A stretch of 45,937 bases of DNA from Calidithermus chliarophilus DSM 9957. GTDB lineage: Bacteria > Deinococcota > Deinococci > Deinococcales > Thermaceae. The DNA is taken from NCBI RefSeq assembly GCF_000430045.1, contig NZ_KE387023.1:1732518-1778454 (forward strand), read 5' to 3'. This document shows, one piece after another, positions 8,908 through 16,508 of the stretch (its first letter is position 1; each line of letters starts with the position of its first letter). A program made the position numbers and the translations under genes. The notes below the pieces were generated by a model. That model did no database searches and had not been told where the DNA came from. It worked only from the letters and a program-made list of their open reading frames with translations.

Positions 8908-8913
8908 AGTATA
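8908..8913 (-). promoter_or_regulatory. -10 box TATACT of the acyltransferase, leaderless
   Basis: Near-consensus TATACT, 7 bases before the ATG. TGAGAC lies 16 bases upstream as a possible -35. The divergent TAGCGT box of the chaperone gene is only 33 bases away, so the two polymerase sites overlap. Confidence 0.7.
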
Positions 8914-8946
8914 GCCGGGCGGGATATTTGTCTCATCCTGCCGTGC

Positions 8947-8952
8947 TAGCGT
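8947..8952 (+). promoter_or_regulatory. -10 box TAGCGT of the PCu(A)C gene, leaderless
   Basis: TAGCGT lies 8 bases before ATG 8961. The same hexamer with the same 8-base spacing precedes the GGCT-like gene at 26801. Confidence 0.55.
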
Positions 8953-8960
8953 GAGTCGCT

Positions 8961-9404
8961 ATGAAGGTGCTGCGCCTGCTGCCCCACACCCTCTTCCTGC
9001 TCGGCCTGCTCGTGCTCGCCCAGAACAGCCTCACCGCCCAGAACGCCTGGGTTCGCCTGCTGCCCACCCCCAACCTGGCCGCCTACCTCACCTTCTCCAA
9101 CCCCACCGACAAGCCCGTCCGCCTGCTCGGCGTGAGCACCCCCGTCGCGCTCAAGGCCGAGTTCCACGAGACCAAGACCCTGCCCGCCTCCGACCACAAC
9201 GCCCATGGTCAGACGACCACCATGGTCCCGCTCAAGGACGTGGTCGTGCCCGCCAAGGGCAAGCTCGAGTTCAAGCCCGGCGGCAAGCACATCATGCTCC
9301 TGGGCGTCAAGCGCACCCTGAAGGAAGGGGAAAAGGTGCCCCTGGTGTTCCGCCTCGAGGGCGGCAAGTCCATCACCGTGCAGGCGGTAGTCAAGGCGCA
9401 GTGA
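8961..9404 (+). CDS. PCu(A)C-type periplasmic copper(I) chaperone
   Basis: 147 residues. Residues 1-25 form a signal peptide (MKVLRLLPHTLFLLGLLVLA), so the protein is exported. The Cu(I) site is recognisable as Met88, then 21 residues, then His110-x-Met112, which is the family Mx21HxM spacing. The first ligand His69 is 19 residues before Met88 rather than the usual ~12, because of a short His-containing insertion (SDHNAHGQ). The family delivers copper to the CuA site of cytochrome c oxidase. No oxidase or Sco gene is present in the window. Confidence 0.9.
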   Translation: MKVLRLLPHTLFLLGLLVLAQNSLTAQNAWVRLLPTPNLAAYLTFSNPTDKPVRLLGVSTPVALKAEFHETKTLPASDHNAHGQTTTMVPLKDVVVPAKGKLEFKPGGKHIMLLGVKRTLKEGEKVPLVFRLEGGKSITVQAVVKAQ

Positions 9405-9430
9405 GGGGGTAGTACAGCCGTCAGCTCTCA

Positions 9431-9587
9431 TACCGGATTCAAAAAGATAATCATCCGATCCAAAGAGCCCGGAGGCTATCTTTTTGAATCCTAGAGCACA
9501 CCCCTCCCTGACGGTCGGCGAAGCAAGCGTATCCCTTCGGTCGGGTTGGTCCGTCACCGAACGGTGACGGACCAACCGAATCTGGTA
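9431..9587 (-). mobile_element. MITE-like inverted-repeat element, copy 1 (157 bp)
   Basis: Ends are TACCGGATTC and GAATCTGGTA, imperfect terminal inverted repeats, flanked on both sides by TCA (9428-9430 and 9588-9590). Inside are a perfect 15-bp inverted repeat (9435-9449 with 9477-9491) and a perfect 16-bp hairpin with a 2-base loop (9544-9559 with 9562-9577). Read on the minus strand it matches the element at 32701-32833, including AAAAGATAGCCTC, CTTTGG and the CCGGTATGA end. It encodes no protein. Confidence 0.75.
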
Positions 9588-9822
9588 TCAGCCGTCAGCG
9601 GTCAGCTATCATCCGTCAACTCGTGGCTCGTGGTGAAGGGAACCCTCCCCGCCGGCGGGGAGGGTTTATCCCCCCTAACCCTCCTTGCTAAGGGGGGGAC
9701 AAGGCGTCTGGCGTTTGGCGTTTTGCGTACGACGTAGGACGTACGACGTAGGACGTACGACCGACCTTCTGCGTTTAGCGTCTTGCGTTTGGCTATCAGC
9801 TATCGGCGTTCGGCCACCGGCA
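9588..9822. repeat. Heptamer repeat island 3 (forward orientation)
   Basis: Follows the MITE-like element directly. Order: TCAGCCG/TCAGCGG heptamers, GTGGCTC units, CCCTCCCCGCCGGCGGGGAGGG, CCCCTTGCTAAGGGGGG-type hairpin (about 9676-9698), GCGTTTG units, an array of GTACGAC/GTAGGAC heptamers (about 9725-9762), GCGTTTA units and GGCTATC units. It ends just before the TACAAT box of der. Confidence 0.9.
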
Positions 9823-9827
9823 CCCTG

Positions 9828-9833
9828 TACAAT
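9828..9833 (+). promoter_or_regulatory. -10 box TACAAT upstream of der
   Basis: TACAAT lies 42 bases before the der start, giving a short leader that carries a GGAG ribosome site at 9865-9868. Der is therefore one of the leadered genes here. Confidence 0.5.
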
Positions 9834-9875
9834 GACCCTTTGAACGCGCGGGCAAGCCGCGCCCTGGAGATTCTT

Positions 9876-11201
9876 ATGTATCGCGTACTGATCGTGGGCC
9901 GGCCCAACGTGGGCAAATCCAGCCTCTTCAACCGCCTGGTGGGCAAGCGCACCGCCGTGGTGGCCGACACCCCGGGCGTCACCCGCGACCTCAAGGAGCA
10001 CGTGGTCGAGACCGAGAAGGGCCGCTTCATGCTCATCGACAGCGGTGGGATGTGGTCGAGCGACGTGTGGGAGCACAAGATCAAGGAGAAGGTCGAGCAG
10101 GCGCTCAAGACCGCAGACCTGGTCCTCTTCGCCGTGGACGGGCGCTCCGACCTCGCGACCGCCGACCTCGAGGTCGCCGACTTCCTGCGCCGCCAGCACA
10201 AGAACGTGCTCGTCGTCGCCACCAAGGTGGACGACCCCAAGCACGAGAACTACCTGGGCGACCTCTACGCCCTGGGCTTCGGCGACCCCATCCCCACCAG
10301 CACCGCGCACGCCCGCGGCCTCGACGACCTCGTTGACGCCATCTGGGCGCGGCTGCCCGTGCGCCAGGCCGACGACGAGCCCGAGGTGGTGCCCATCCGC
10401 ATCGCCATCGTGGGCCGCCCCAACGCGGGCAAGAGCAGCCTGCTCAACGCCATCCTGGGCGAGGAGCGCGTCATCGTGAGCGAGCAGCCCGGCACCACCC
10501 GCGACGTCATCGACGTGGAGTTCGACTACGGCGGCAACCGCTTTTTGCTGGTGGATACCGCCGGCATCCGCAAGCGCCCCGAGACGCTGGTGGAGGAGAT
10601 CGCCATCAGCCGCGCCCACAACGCCATCCTCGACGCCGACGTGGTGCTCTTGGTCATCGACCCCTTCGAGGTCGGCGACCGCGAGCTCAAGCTCGCCAAC
10701 GAGGCCCTCGACGCCGGCAAGCCGGTGATCCTCACCATCACCAAGTGGGACCTCGTCGAGCAGGAAGAAGCCCGCAAGGTGCGCGCCGACCTCAACCTCA
10801 AGCTCGCGCACCTCGAGCACCTCCCCCGCGTCTACGTCTCGGCCGTGACCAAGGAGAACCTGCACAAGCTCTTCTCCGAGGCCGCGCGGCTGTACGCCGT
10901 GGCCCGCGAGCGCCGCGAGACCGCCGAGCTCAACCGCTTCCTCTCGCTGTGGACCGCCCACGTGGCGCTGCCCAACTTCAAGGGCAAGCCGCTGAAGATC
11001 TTCTTCCTCACCCAGCCCGAAGTCGCCCCGCCCACCTTCGTCTTCTTCGTCAACTACCCCGAGTTCGTGACCCGGGCCTTCGAGGGCTATTTGCGCAACA
11101 GGATCGGGGAGGACCTGGGCATCAAGGAGATCCCTTTCAAGATGGTCTTCCGGGGGCGGCGTGACCCGAAGGGCAAGGAGAAGGGGAAGGAAGAGGAGTA
11201 A
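9876..11201 (+). CDS. der: Ribosome-assembly GTPase Der (EngA)
   Basis: 441 residues, the normal length for Der. It acts in maturation of the 50S ribosomal subunit. Two tandem GTPase domains are seen, each with a P-loop (GRPNVGKSS near the N-terminus and GRPNAGKSS at ~185), a switch DTPG or DTAG sequence, and TKVD / TKWD G4 motifs. The C-terminal KH-like domain runs from ~345 and contains FLTQPEVAPPTFVFFVNYPE. The start ATG 9876 is chosen because it begins the first GTPase domain and has GGAG 7 bases upstream; the longer frame would translate repeat DNA. The Lys/Glu-rich tail is common in this family. Confidence 0.97.
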   Translation: MYRVLIVGRPNVGKSSLFNRLVGKRTAVVADTPGVTRDLKEHVVETEKGRFMLIDSGGMWSSDVWEHKIKEKVEQALKTADLVLFAVDGRSDLATADLEVADFLRRQHKNVLVVATKVDDPKHENYLGDLYALGFGDPIPTSTAHARGLDDLVDAIWARLPVRQADDEPEVVPIRIAIVGRPNAGKSSLLNAILGEERVIVSEQPGTTRDVIDVEFDYGGNRFLLVDTAGIRKRPETLVEEIAISRAHNAILDADVVLLVIDPFEVGDRELKLANEALDAGKPVILTITKWDLVEQEEARKVRADLNLKLAHLEHLPRVYVSAVTKENLHKLFSEAARLYAVARERRETAELNRFLSLWTAHVALPNFKGKPLKIFFLTQPEVAPPTFVFFVNYPEFVTRAFEGYLRNRIGEDLGIKEIPFKMVFRGRRDPKGKEKGKEEE

Positions 11202-11206
11202 GGTGG

Positions 11207-11465
11207 GTACGTCGAACGCCGAACGCCGAACGCCGAACGCCGATGGCCCATAGCCGATAGCTGATAGCCGATAGCCAAACGCAAAACGCCAAACGCAAGA
11301 CGCCAAACGCAAGACGCCAAACGCAAGACGCGGGGCGCCTTGTCCCCCCCTTAGCAAGGGGGGTTAGGGGGGATAAACCCTCCCCGCCGGCGGGGAGGGT
11401 TCCCTTCACCACGAGCCACACGCCACGAGCTTTTGGCTACCGGCTATCGACAATCAACCCCATCG
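11207..11465. repeat. Heptamer repeat island 4 (reverse orientation)
   Basis: A clear demonstration of the 7-base phase: CGAACGC x4, CGATGGC, CCATAGC, CGATAGC, TGATAGC, CGATAGC, CAAACGC, AAAACGC, CAAACGC, then AAGACGC/CAAACGC alternating, all in one register, up to the two palindromes (CCCCCCTTAGCAAGGGGGG from about 11346, CCCTCCCCGCCGGCGGGGAGGG from about 11379), then CACGAGC units. A short CTATCGA-type tail follows. Confidence 0.92.
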
Positions 11466-11470
11466 ACAGC

Positions 11471-11551
11471 TCACCGCTGCCTCGAGCCCCCTGTCCAGGA
11501 GGTCAGGGCGAATAGTGCCATCAGAAACAGACCCCAAATCCAGCCGTCCAT
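11471..11551 (-). CDS. Possible 26-residue hydrophobic small protein
   Basis: On the minus strand, downstream of cobB, an ATG at 11551 opens a 26-codon frame starting MDGWIWGLFLMALFALTSW, one amphipathic or membrane helix with a basic tail (GGSRQR). A GGGAGG ribosome site lies 8 bases upstream, and TTAACA followed 16 bases later by TAAGCG could be a promoter. The ribosome site and hydrophobic coding are the only support; it may be chance. Confidence 0.35.
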   Translation of the reverse strand: MDGWIWGLFLMALFALTSWTGGSRQR

Positions 11552-11623
11552 ACCCCCATCCTCCCGCTTAAGTGTGGCCGAGGGGGTGTTAAATGACCGT
11601 TATTAGCTGCTCGGGTTACAGGT

Positions 11624-12370
11624 TCAAGGCTCCTTTAACCGAAACGCCTGCATCAGCGCTTCCATCCCCTCCACCGCGCCCATGCGCAAGGAGCAGTCGG
11701 CGATGGGGGAGAGGGGGGTCGACTCGGGGTTGATCTCGATGAGGTAGGCCCCGCTGTGGTAGGCGACGCGGCCGAGGCTGGCGGCGGGCTCCACCTCCCC
11801 GCTCGTGCCGATGACCAGCGCCACCTCGCAGGCCGCGAAGGCCTCGAGCGCCCGGTCGAAGGCGCCTTCGGGCAGCAGCTCGCCGAACCACACCACGTCG
11901 GGGCGGCCTCGAGCGCCGCAGGCGGGGCAGTGGGGGGGCGGGGTGAAGTCCTGGGGGGCGGGCAGGGGGAAGCGCTCCCCGCAGCGCTCACAGCGGCCCT
12001 GGGTGATGTTGCCGTGCAGCTCGACCACGCGCCTCGAGCCGGCCCGGCGGTGCAGGCCGTCGACGTTCTGCGTCACCAGCACGAAGCCCTCGCCCAGGCT
12101 CTCCTCCAGCCGCACCAGCCCCTCGTGGGCAGGGTTGGGCCTGGCCTCGAGCACGTTCTTGTAGCGCCAGGCGTACCACTCCCACACCTTCTGCGGGTTT
12201 TTGGCGTAGGCGCCGGGGGTGGCGTACTCCTCGAGGTCGAAGTCCTTCCAAAGCCCCGCGGCGTCGCGGAAGGTGGGGATGCCCGAGGGTTTGGAGATGC
12301 CCGCACCGGTCAGCACGGCCACGCGGTGGGCGCTCTTGAGGCGTTGGCGGGCGGCGTCGAGGTCGTTCAC
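11624..12370 (-). CDS. cobB: Sirtuin, NAD+-dependent protein deacetylase
   Basis: 248 residues, a typical bacterial class sirtuin. It removes acyl groups from lysine using NAD+. Visible motifs: the NAD-binding GAGISKPSGIPTFRD, TQNVDGLHRRAG with the catalytic HGN region (VELHGNITQ), and two zinc Cys pairs, CERCG and CPACG. It then has GTSGEVEPAA and the C-terminal EINPESTPLSP nucleotide contacts. The GTG start at 12370 is set by TATGCT 6 bases upstream. It is divergent from the K+ channel gene, 65 bases apart. Acetyl-CoA synthetase is the classical target of CobB; none is in the window, but ackA-pta is nearby. Confidence 0.95.
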   Translation of the reverse strand: MNDLDAARQRLKSAHRVAVLTGAGISKPSGIPTFRDAAGLWKDFDLEEYATPGAYAKNPQKVWEWYAWRYKNVLEARPNPAHEGLVRLEESLGEGFVLVTQNVDGLHRRAGSRRVVELHGNITQGRCERCGERFPLPAPQDFTPPPHCPACGARGRPDVVWFGELLPEGAFDRALEAFAACEVALVIGTSGEVEPAASLGRVAYHSGAYLIEINPESTPLSPIADCSLRMGAVEGMEALMQAFRLKEP

Positions 12371-12376
12371 GACTCC

Positions 12377-12382
12377 AGCATA
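12377..12382 (-). promoter_or_regulatory. -10 box TATGCT of cobB, leaderless
   Basis: Six bases before the GTG start. It faces the divergent TACAAT box of the channel gene 41 bases away. Confidence 0.6.
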
Positions 12383-12423
12383 GGGCAGGGCACGGGTGCT
12401 GGCTCGTTCGCTGGGGGCCTGCC

Positions 12424-12429
12424 TACAAT
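12424..12429 (+). promoter_or_regulatory. -10 box TACAAT of the K+ channel gene, leaderless
   Basis: TACAAT is followed by six bases (GGGGTC) and the GTG start at 12436. Confidence 0.65.
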
Positions 12430-12435
12430 GGGGTC

Positions 12436-13425
12436 GTGCCCCCCGGCCTCGACCTGCGCACGCGGCTGTACCTGCCGCTGGGCACGGCGGGCTTCTGGTT
12501 GCTGTGGAGGCCCCACCAGGCCACCTGGCTCGACGCGCTGTTCATGACCGCCATCACCATCACCACCATCGGTTACGGCGAGGTGTACAAGCTGGACGCG
12601 GCGGGGCGGCTGTGGGCCATCCTGGTGGGCTTCGTGGGGATCGGCAGCCTGTTTTACAGCTTCGGCGTGGTGATGGACCATCTGGTGACCCGCCGTTTGA
12701 CCGACCCGGGAGGGAGGCGCAAGGTGCTCGAGCGGATCGACCACCTCAAGGAACACGTGATCGTGGCGGGGTTGGGCCGCGTGGGCAAGCAGGCCGCGCT
12801 CGAGCTCAAGGAGGCCGGGGTGCCCTTCGTGGTGGTCGACCCCAGCGAGGCGGGCCGCGAGTACGCGCAGGGCCACGGGATGCTGCTGTTCCCGGGCGAC
12901 GCCACCAAGGACGAGGTGCTCGAGCGGGCCGGGGTCCGGCGGGCCAGCGGCCTCATCGTCACCACCGGCGACGACGCCACCAACCTCTACGTCGTGCTCT
13001 CGGCCCGGGTGCTCAACCCCGGCCTCTTCATCGTCTCCCGCGCCGTCGACGAGGACAGCATCGGCAAGTTGTTGCGGGCCGGGGCCAACCGGGCCATCTC
13101 GCCCTACGCCATCGGGGGGCGCCGCCTGGCCCACCTCATCCTCTCGCCCAGCGTGGTGGACTTTTTCGAAACGGTGCTGCGCCGGGGCTCGGAGAGCCTC
13201 AACCTCGAGGACGTCACCGTGCCGCCGCACAGCCCCCTCATCGGCCGAACCCTGCGCGACGTGCTGCGCGAGTGCCCGCCGGGGGTGAGCGTGCTGGCAG
13301 TGTTCCGCGGCACCCAGGCCATGGCCAACCCTCACCCCGACCTCACCCTCGAGGGCCACGACCGCCTGCTGGCGATGGGGACGGTGGAGCAGCTCGACCG
13401 GCTCGAGGACCTCCTCCGGGCCTAA
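12436..13425 (+). CDS. Two-TM potassium channel with RCK (TrkA-N/TrkA-C) domain
   Basis: 329 residues. Residues ~12-85 form the pore module: an outer helix, a pore helix and the selectivity filter TITTIGYGE, then an inner helix (WAILVGFVGIGSLFYSFGVV). From ~110 a Rossmann RCK-N domain begins (HVIVAGLGRVGKQAALEL, with Asp at the end of the second strand in VVVDPS). The last ~80 residues match RCK-C (HSPLIGRTLRDVL). The architecture is that of MthK-type channels, gated by ligand binding to an octameric RCK ring. The outer helix is short, so the GTG start might leave the first helix minimal, but the -10 box 6 bases upstream supports this start. The ion is inferred from the GYG filter. Confidence 0.92.
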   Translation: MPPGLDLRTRLYLPLGTAGFWLLWRPHQATWLDALFMTAITITTIGYGEVYKLDAAGRLWAILVGFVGIGSLFYSFGVVMDHLVTRRLTDPGGRRKVLERIDHLKEHVIVAGLGRVGKQAALELKEAGVPFVVVDPSEAGREYAQGHGMLLFPGDATKDEVLERAGVRRASGLIVTTGDDATNLYVVLSARVLNPGLFIVSRAVDEDSIGKLLRAGANRAISPYAIGGRRLAHLILSPSVVDFFETVLRRGSESLNLEDVTVPPHSPLIGRTLRDVLRECPPGVSVLAVFRGTQAMANPHPDLTLEGHDRLLAMGTVEQLDRLEDLLRA

Positions 13426-13471
13426 AGGCCTCCCTCGCCTGCTCCTGGACGAAGGCCAGAAAAGGGCACGC

Positions 13472-13477
13472 TAGAAT
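13472..13477 (+). promoter_or_regulatory. -10 box TAGAAT of plsY
   Basis: Nine bases before the GTG start, the longest of the near-leaderless spacings in the window; AGGGAAA between box and start could also be a weak ribosome site. Confidence 0.55.
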
Positions 13478-13486
13478 AGGGAAACT

Positions 13487-14113
13487 GTGGAAACGCTGAT
13501 CATCATGCTGCTCGCCTACCTCTTCGGCAGCATCCCCGCCGGGGCCTGGGTGGCCCGCACCTACGGCGTGGACATCCAGAAAGTCGGCTCGGGCAACACC
13601 GGGGCCACCAACATCCTGCGCACGCTGGGCTGGGGCCCGGCCCTGGTCGTGGCCTTCTTCGACATCTTCAAAGGCGGCATCGCCCTGCTCATCGCCCGGC
13701 TGTTCGGCCTGGACGGGCTGCAGCTCGGCCTGGTCGCGGTGTCCGCGGTGCTCGGGCACAACTACTCGGTCTTCCTGCGCTTCCGGGGCGGCAAGGGCGT
13801 GGCGACGAGCATGGGCACCACCGTCGTGCTCGACCCCCTGGTGGGCCTGATGATCCTCCCCATCGGCATCTGCGTGATCTGGCTGACCCGTTACGTCTCG
13901 GCCGGAAGCATGGTGGGCGCCATGTCCGGGGTGATCGTCGCCATCGCGCTGGGCCGCCCCTTGTGGGAGATCCTGACGCTGGCCCTGCTGGCCCTGCTCA
14001 TCTTCTGGACCCACCGCGAGAACTACCGCCGCCTGCAAGCCGGAAACGAACGCCGCTTCGGCGAGCGGGTGAAACCCGAGGTCCCGGCGACGGAGACCTC
14101 GAGCACCGGGTAA
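13487..14113 (+). CDS. plsY: Acyl-phosphate:glycerol-3-phosphate acyltransferase PlsY
   Basis: 208 residues, integral membrane, the usual size. It transfers an acyl group from acyl-phosphate to glycerol-3-phosphate, the first step of phospholipid synthesis. The three cytoplasmic PlsY motifs are visible: GSIPAG at the N-terminus, [15 protein letters not shown], and [13 protein letters not shown]. The C-terminal [15 protein letters not shown] is the usual family ending. PlsX and PlsC partners are not adjacent, although a PlsC-like protein is encoded at 8286-8900. The gene has its own promoter 61 bases after the channel gene. Confidence 0.96.
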   Translation: METLIIMLLAYLFGSIPAGAWVARTYGVDIQKVGSGNTGATNILRTLGWGPALVVAFFDIFKGGIALLIARLFGLDGLQLGLVAVSAVLGHNYSVFLRFRGGKGVATSMGTTVVLDPLVGLMILPIGICVIWLTRYVSAGSMVGAMSGVIVAIALGRPLWEILTLALLALLIFWTHRENYRRLQAGNERRFGERVKPEVPATETSSTG

Positions 14114-14114
14114 T

Positions 14115-14345
14115 TTTGGGCTGTCAGCCATCAGCTATCAGCCGTCAGCAAAGAGCGGAAGGCTCGTGGCTGGTGGCTAGCGGCCCGTGGTGAAAGGAAC
14201 CCCACCCCGGCCCTCCCCGCGCGCGGGGAGGGTTTATCCCCCCTAACCCCCCTTGCTAAGGGGGGTGACAAGGCGTCTTGCGTTTGGCGTCTCGCGTACG
14301 ACGTAGGACGTACGATCCGAGTTCGGCTATCGACTATCGACCATC
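14115..14345. repeat. Heptamer repeat island 5 (forward orientation)
   Basis: Between the convergent plsY and the 14350-14967 gene. Order TCAGCCA/TCAGCTA units, GGCTCGTGGCTGG units, CCCTCCCCGCGCGCGGGGAGGG, CCCCCCTTGCTAAGGGGGG, GCGTCTT/GCGTTTG units, GTACGAC/GTAGGAC units, CTATCGA/CCATCGA units. It ends 4 bases before the stop codon of the minus-strand gene. Confidence 0.9.
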
Positions 14346-14349
14346 GACC

Positions 14350-14967
14350 CTAACCCTCCCCCAGCACCAACTGCCTCCGCGCCGCCGCCACCGCGAGCTC
14401 GGTGCCGAGTTCCTGGCTGAGGTGCTGCAGCAGGCTCAGCCACTCGTCGTTGGGGAGGGCGGGCTCGAGGGCCAGGCGCAGCAGGGCGTTGTAGGGGTGT
14501 TTCCCGGCGGCGAGGGCGCGGGCGGTTTCGCCGGGCACTGGGGCGGTCTGGATGTCGCGCAGCAAGCTCAGGGCGTCGAATTGCAACCCGGACAGCGGGA
14601 GGAACTCCTCGGCGCTGGAGTAGGTCAGGGCGCTGATGTCGTCCAGCACATCCAGGGCCTGCTGGCGGATCTGGGCGAGCTCGAGCTGGTGCTTGTGGCC
14701 GTGCAGGGCCTCCATCACCTTGGGCAGAACCAACTCGTCGGGGCTCTTGCCGAGCAGCTCCTGGGCCTGTCCGTACCAGCCCTCCAGCAGCCGCGACACC
14801 TCCACGAGCTGGGAAGTCACCCCCGAGTGGGCCGGGGTGCCCTGCTCGAGCTGGAGCGCGGTCTGGCGCAGCACCTCGCCCAGCTCGCCCAACTGCTGCT
14901 GCAAGCGCTGCCCCTCGGAGATCAGCCGCTCCACCTCGGCGATTCCTGTGCCGACTGTAGCCTGCAT
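14350..14967 (-). CDS. Helical protein of unknown function
   Basis: 205 residues, almost all helix by composition, no Cys, no signal peptide and no membrane segment. The first ~60 residues (ERLISEGQRLQQQLGELGEV and following) have coiled-coil character. The remainder is acidic and Leu-rich without a motif I recognise. The start ATG 14967 has TAGGAT 7 bases upstream (14975-14980, minus strand). It converges with plsY across a repeat island and is divergent from bshB1. A cytoplasmic structural or adaptor protein is a guess only. Confidence 0.7.
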   Translation of the reverse strand: MQATVGTGIAEVERLISEGQRLQQQLGELGEVLRQTALQLEQGTPAHSGVTSQLVEVSRLLEGWYGQAQELLGKSPDELVLPKVMEALHGHKHQLELAQIRQQALDVLDDISALTYSSAEEFLPLSGLQFDALSLLRDIQTAPVPGETARALAAGKHPYNALLRLALEPALPNDEWLSLLQHLSQELGTELAVAAARRQLVLGEG

Positions 14968-14974
14968 ACCCTAC

Positions 14975-14980
14975 ATCCTA
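14975..14980 (-). promoter_or_regulatory. -10 box TAGGAT, leaderless
   Basis: TAGGAT then 7 bases then ATG 14967 on the minus strand. A second TAGGGT lies directly against the ATG and is less likely to serve. Confidence 0.55.
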
Positions 14981-15086
14981 GCGCTCGGTGAGAGCGCCCG
15001 CCCTGAGCAATCGTTCATCGAATTGTTCAAATGTCACAGCCTTCGGCCGCGGAGTCTGCTTGGCCTTTTCTGGTATAAACCATAGC

Positions 15087-15767
15087 GTGTCGCTCGACCT
15101 GCTGGTGATCGCCCCCCACCCCGACGACGCCGAGCTGGGCTGCGGGGGGCTGCTGGCCCGCGCCAAGGCCGAGGGCCTGAGCACGGGCATCCTCGAGCTC
15201 AGCCTCGGCGAGATGAGCACCAAGGGCACCCCCGAAGAGCGCCTGGAGGAGGCCGCGGAGGCCGCCCGCATCCTGGGCCTGGACTACCGCGGCAACCTGC
15301 GCTTCCCCGACGGCTCCTTGCGGGACACCCCCGAACAGGTCGCCCGCCTCGCCCACGCCCTGCGCGAGCTGCGCCCCGCGGTGCTGATCGTGCCGCACGA
15401 GTCCGACCGCCACCCCGACCACACGGGGGCCCACCACCTCTGCCGCAGCGCCGCGCACTTCGCTGCGCTGCCGCGGGCGCGGGTCGAGGGGGAGGCGCAC
15501 CGGGTCTCGAGGCTCTTCTTCTACCCCGGCAACTACCCCGTCACGCCTACCCTGCTCGTTGACGTTTCGGCCTACATCGACACCTGGGAGGCTGCGGTGC
15601 TGGCCCACCGCAGCCAGTTCTTCGGCGAGGCCGCCTCGGAGACGGTGAGCCTGGCCGGGGTGGAGGCCCGCAAGGCCCTGCGCCGCCAGTGGGGCAACTA
15701 CCTGGGGGTGGGGTACGCCGAGCCGCTGGTGAGCCCGCTCCCCCTGCTCACGGTCCCCTGGTACTAA
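15087..15767 (+). CDS. bshB1: Bacillithiol biosynthesis deacetylase BshB1 (LmbE/PIG-L family)
   Basis: 226 residues. It deacetylates GlcNAc-malate in the synthesis of the low-molecular-weight thiol bacillithiol. The zinc site is clear: APHPDDAELGCGG (His-Pro-Asp-Asp) and HESDRHPDHTGAH with the second His ligand. The LSLGEMSTKGTPEERLEEA and NLRFPDGSL segments are typical of BshB1 as opposed to mycothiol MshB. The start GTG 15087 is set by TATAAA at 15074-15079, 7 bases upstream; a longer frame from 14988 would run through that promoter. bshA and bshC are not in the window. Bacillithiol is known in Deinococcus and Thermus relatives. Confidence 0.92.
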   Translation: MSLDLLVIAPHPDDAELGCGGLLARAKAEGLSTGILELSLGEMSTKGTPEERLEEAAEAARILGLDYRGNLRFPDGSLRDTPEQVARLAHALRELRPAVLIVPHESDRHPDHTGAHHLCRSAAHFAALPRARVEGEAHRVSRLFFYPGNYPVTPTLLVDVSAYIDTWEAAVLAHRSQFFGEAASETVSLAGVEARKALRRQWGNYLGVGYAEPLVSPLPLLTVPWY

Positions 15768-15977
15768 AACGTGAGAACGGCCCCGAGGCAGGCTAGCCCG
15801 CCTGGAATTCTTTTGATAAGCTGGTAGATATCGCGTTACCGGGACATCTATCTCTAAGTGCCGGTCGAACTGGGGCGGTACGCTCTGTCGTGGAGCGGTC
15901 TAGCAGGTATCTGGCTCGAGCCGTGCCGTGACCCGGCGAGCCAGCGGCGAACAAATCCAGCGTCTCGAGGAGGACGA

Positions 15978-16496
15978 ATGCGGCAGGGTTGGTCCAGGCT
16001 ATCGCAGTGGCTCAGGCGCGGGGGCATCGTCGTGGTGGCCGCGGGGCTGGTGGGCGTCTTGGGCGGGGCCGGGCTGTACACCGCCCAGCACGCCGAAGCC
16101 CTCTCCTACCTCTCCAACGACCCCAAAGCCTGCGTCAACTGCCACATCATGCGCGAGGTCTACGACGGCTGGCAGAAGGCGAGCCACCACCACGTGGCGG
16201 TGTGCGTGGACTGCCACCTGCCCCACGACTTCATCGGCAAGTACCTCACCAAGGTCGAGCAAGGGTGGAACCACTCGAGGGCCTTCACCATGCAGGACTT
16301 CCACGAGCCCATCCAGATCGGGCGGCGCAGCGCGGCGGTGGTGGAGCACAACTGCGTGCAGTGCCACCAGGGGCTCATCGGCGGGGTCTTACAGGCCCAG
16401 ACCGCTTTTCAGGACGCCCACGCCGGCTTCCGGTCGGCGGGCGACGGCTCATTCGGCTGCGTGCACTGCCACCGGGGCGTGGGGCACGGCGAGTAA
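15978..16496 (+). CDS. nrfH: NrfH, tetraheme membrane quinol dehydrogenase for nitrite reductase
   Basis: 172 residues. One N-terminal membrane anchor (~16-37, GGIVVVAAGLVGVLGGAGLY) is followed by four CxxCH heme sites: CVNCH, CVDCH, CVQCH and CVHCH. The first reads CVNCHIM, matching the CxxCHxM pattern of NrfH, where Met ligates heme 1. The protein oxidises menaquinol and passes electrons to NrfA. The start ATG 15978 has GAGGAGG 4 bases upstream, so this gene is leadered. nrfA begins 12 bases after its stop. The 210 bases upstream contain TTTGATAAGCTGG and GATATC but no clear FNR or Nar site. Confidence 0.94.
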   Translation: MRQGWSRLSQWLRRGGIVVVAAGLVGVLGGAGLYTAQHAEALSYLSNDPKACVNCHIMREVYDGWQKASHHHVAVCVDCHLPHDFIGKYLTKVEQGWNHSRAFTMQDFHEPIQIGRRSAAVVEHNCVQCHQGLIGGVLQAQTAFQDAHAGFRSAGDGSFGCVHCHRGVGHGE

Positions 16497-16508
16497 CCGG
16501 GGGAAATT

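Noticed and set aside
9544-9577. Rho-independent terminator of the copper chaperone gene
   Set aside because: The hairpin is strong but has no T tract, lies 140 bases after the stop, and has a counterpart inside the second MITE-like copy, so it belongs to the element.
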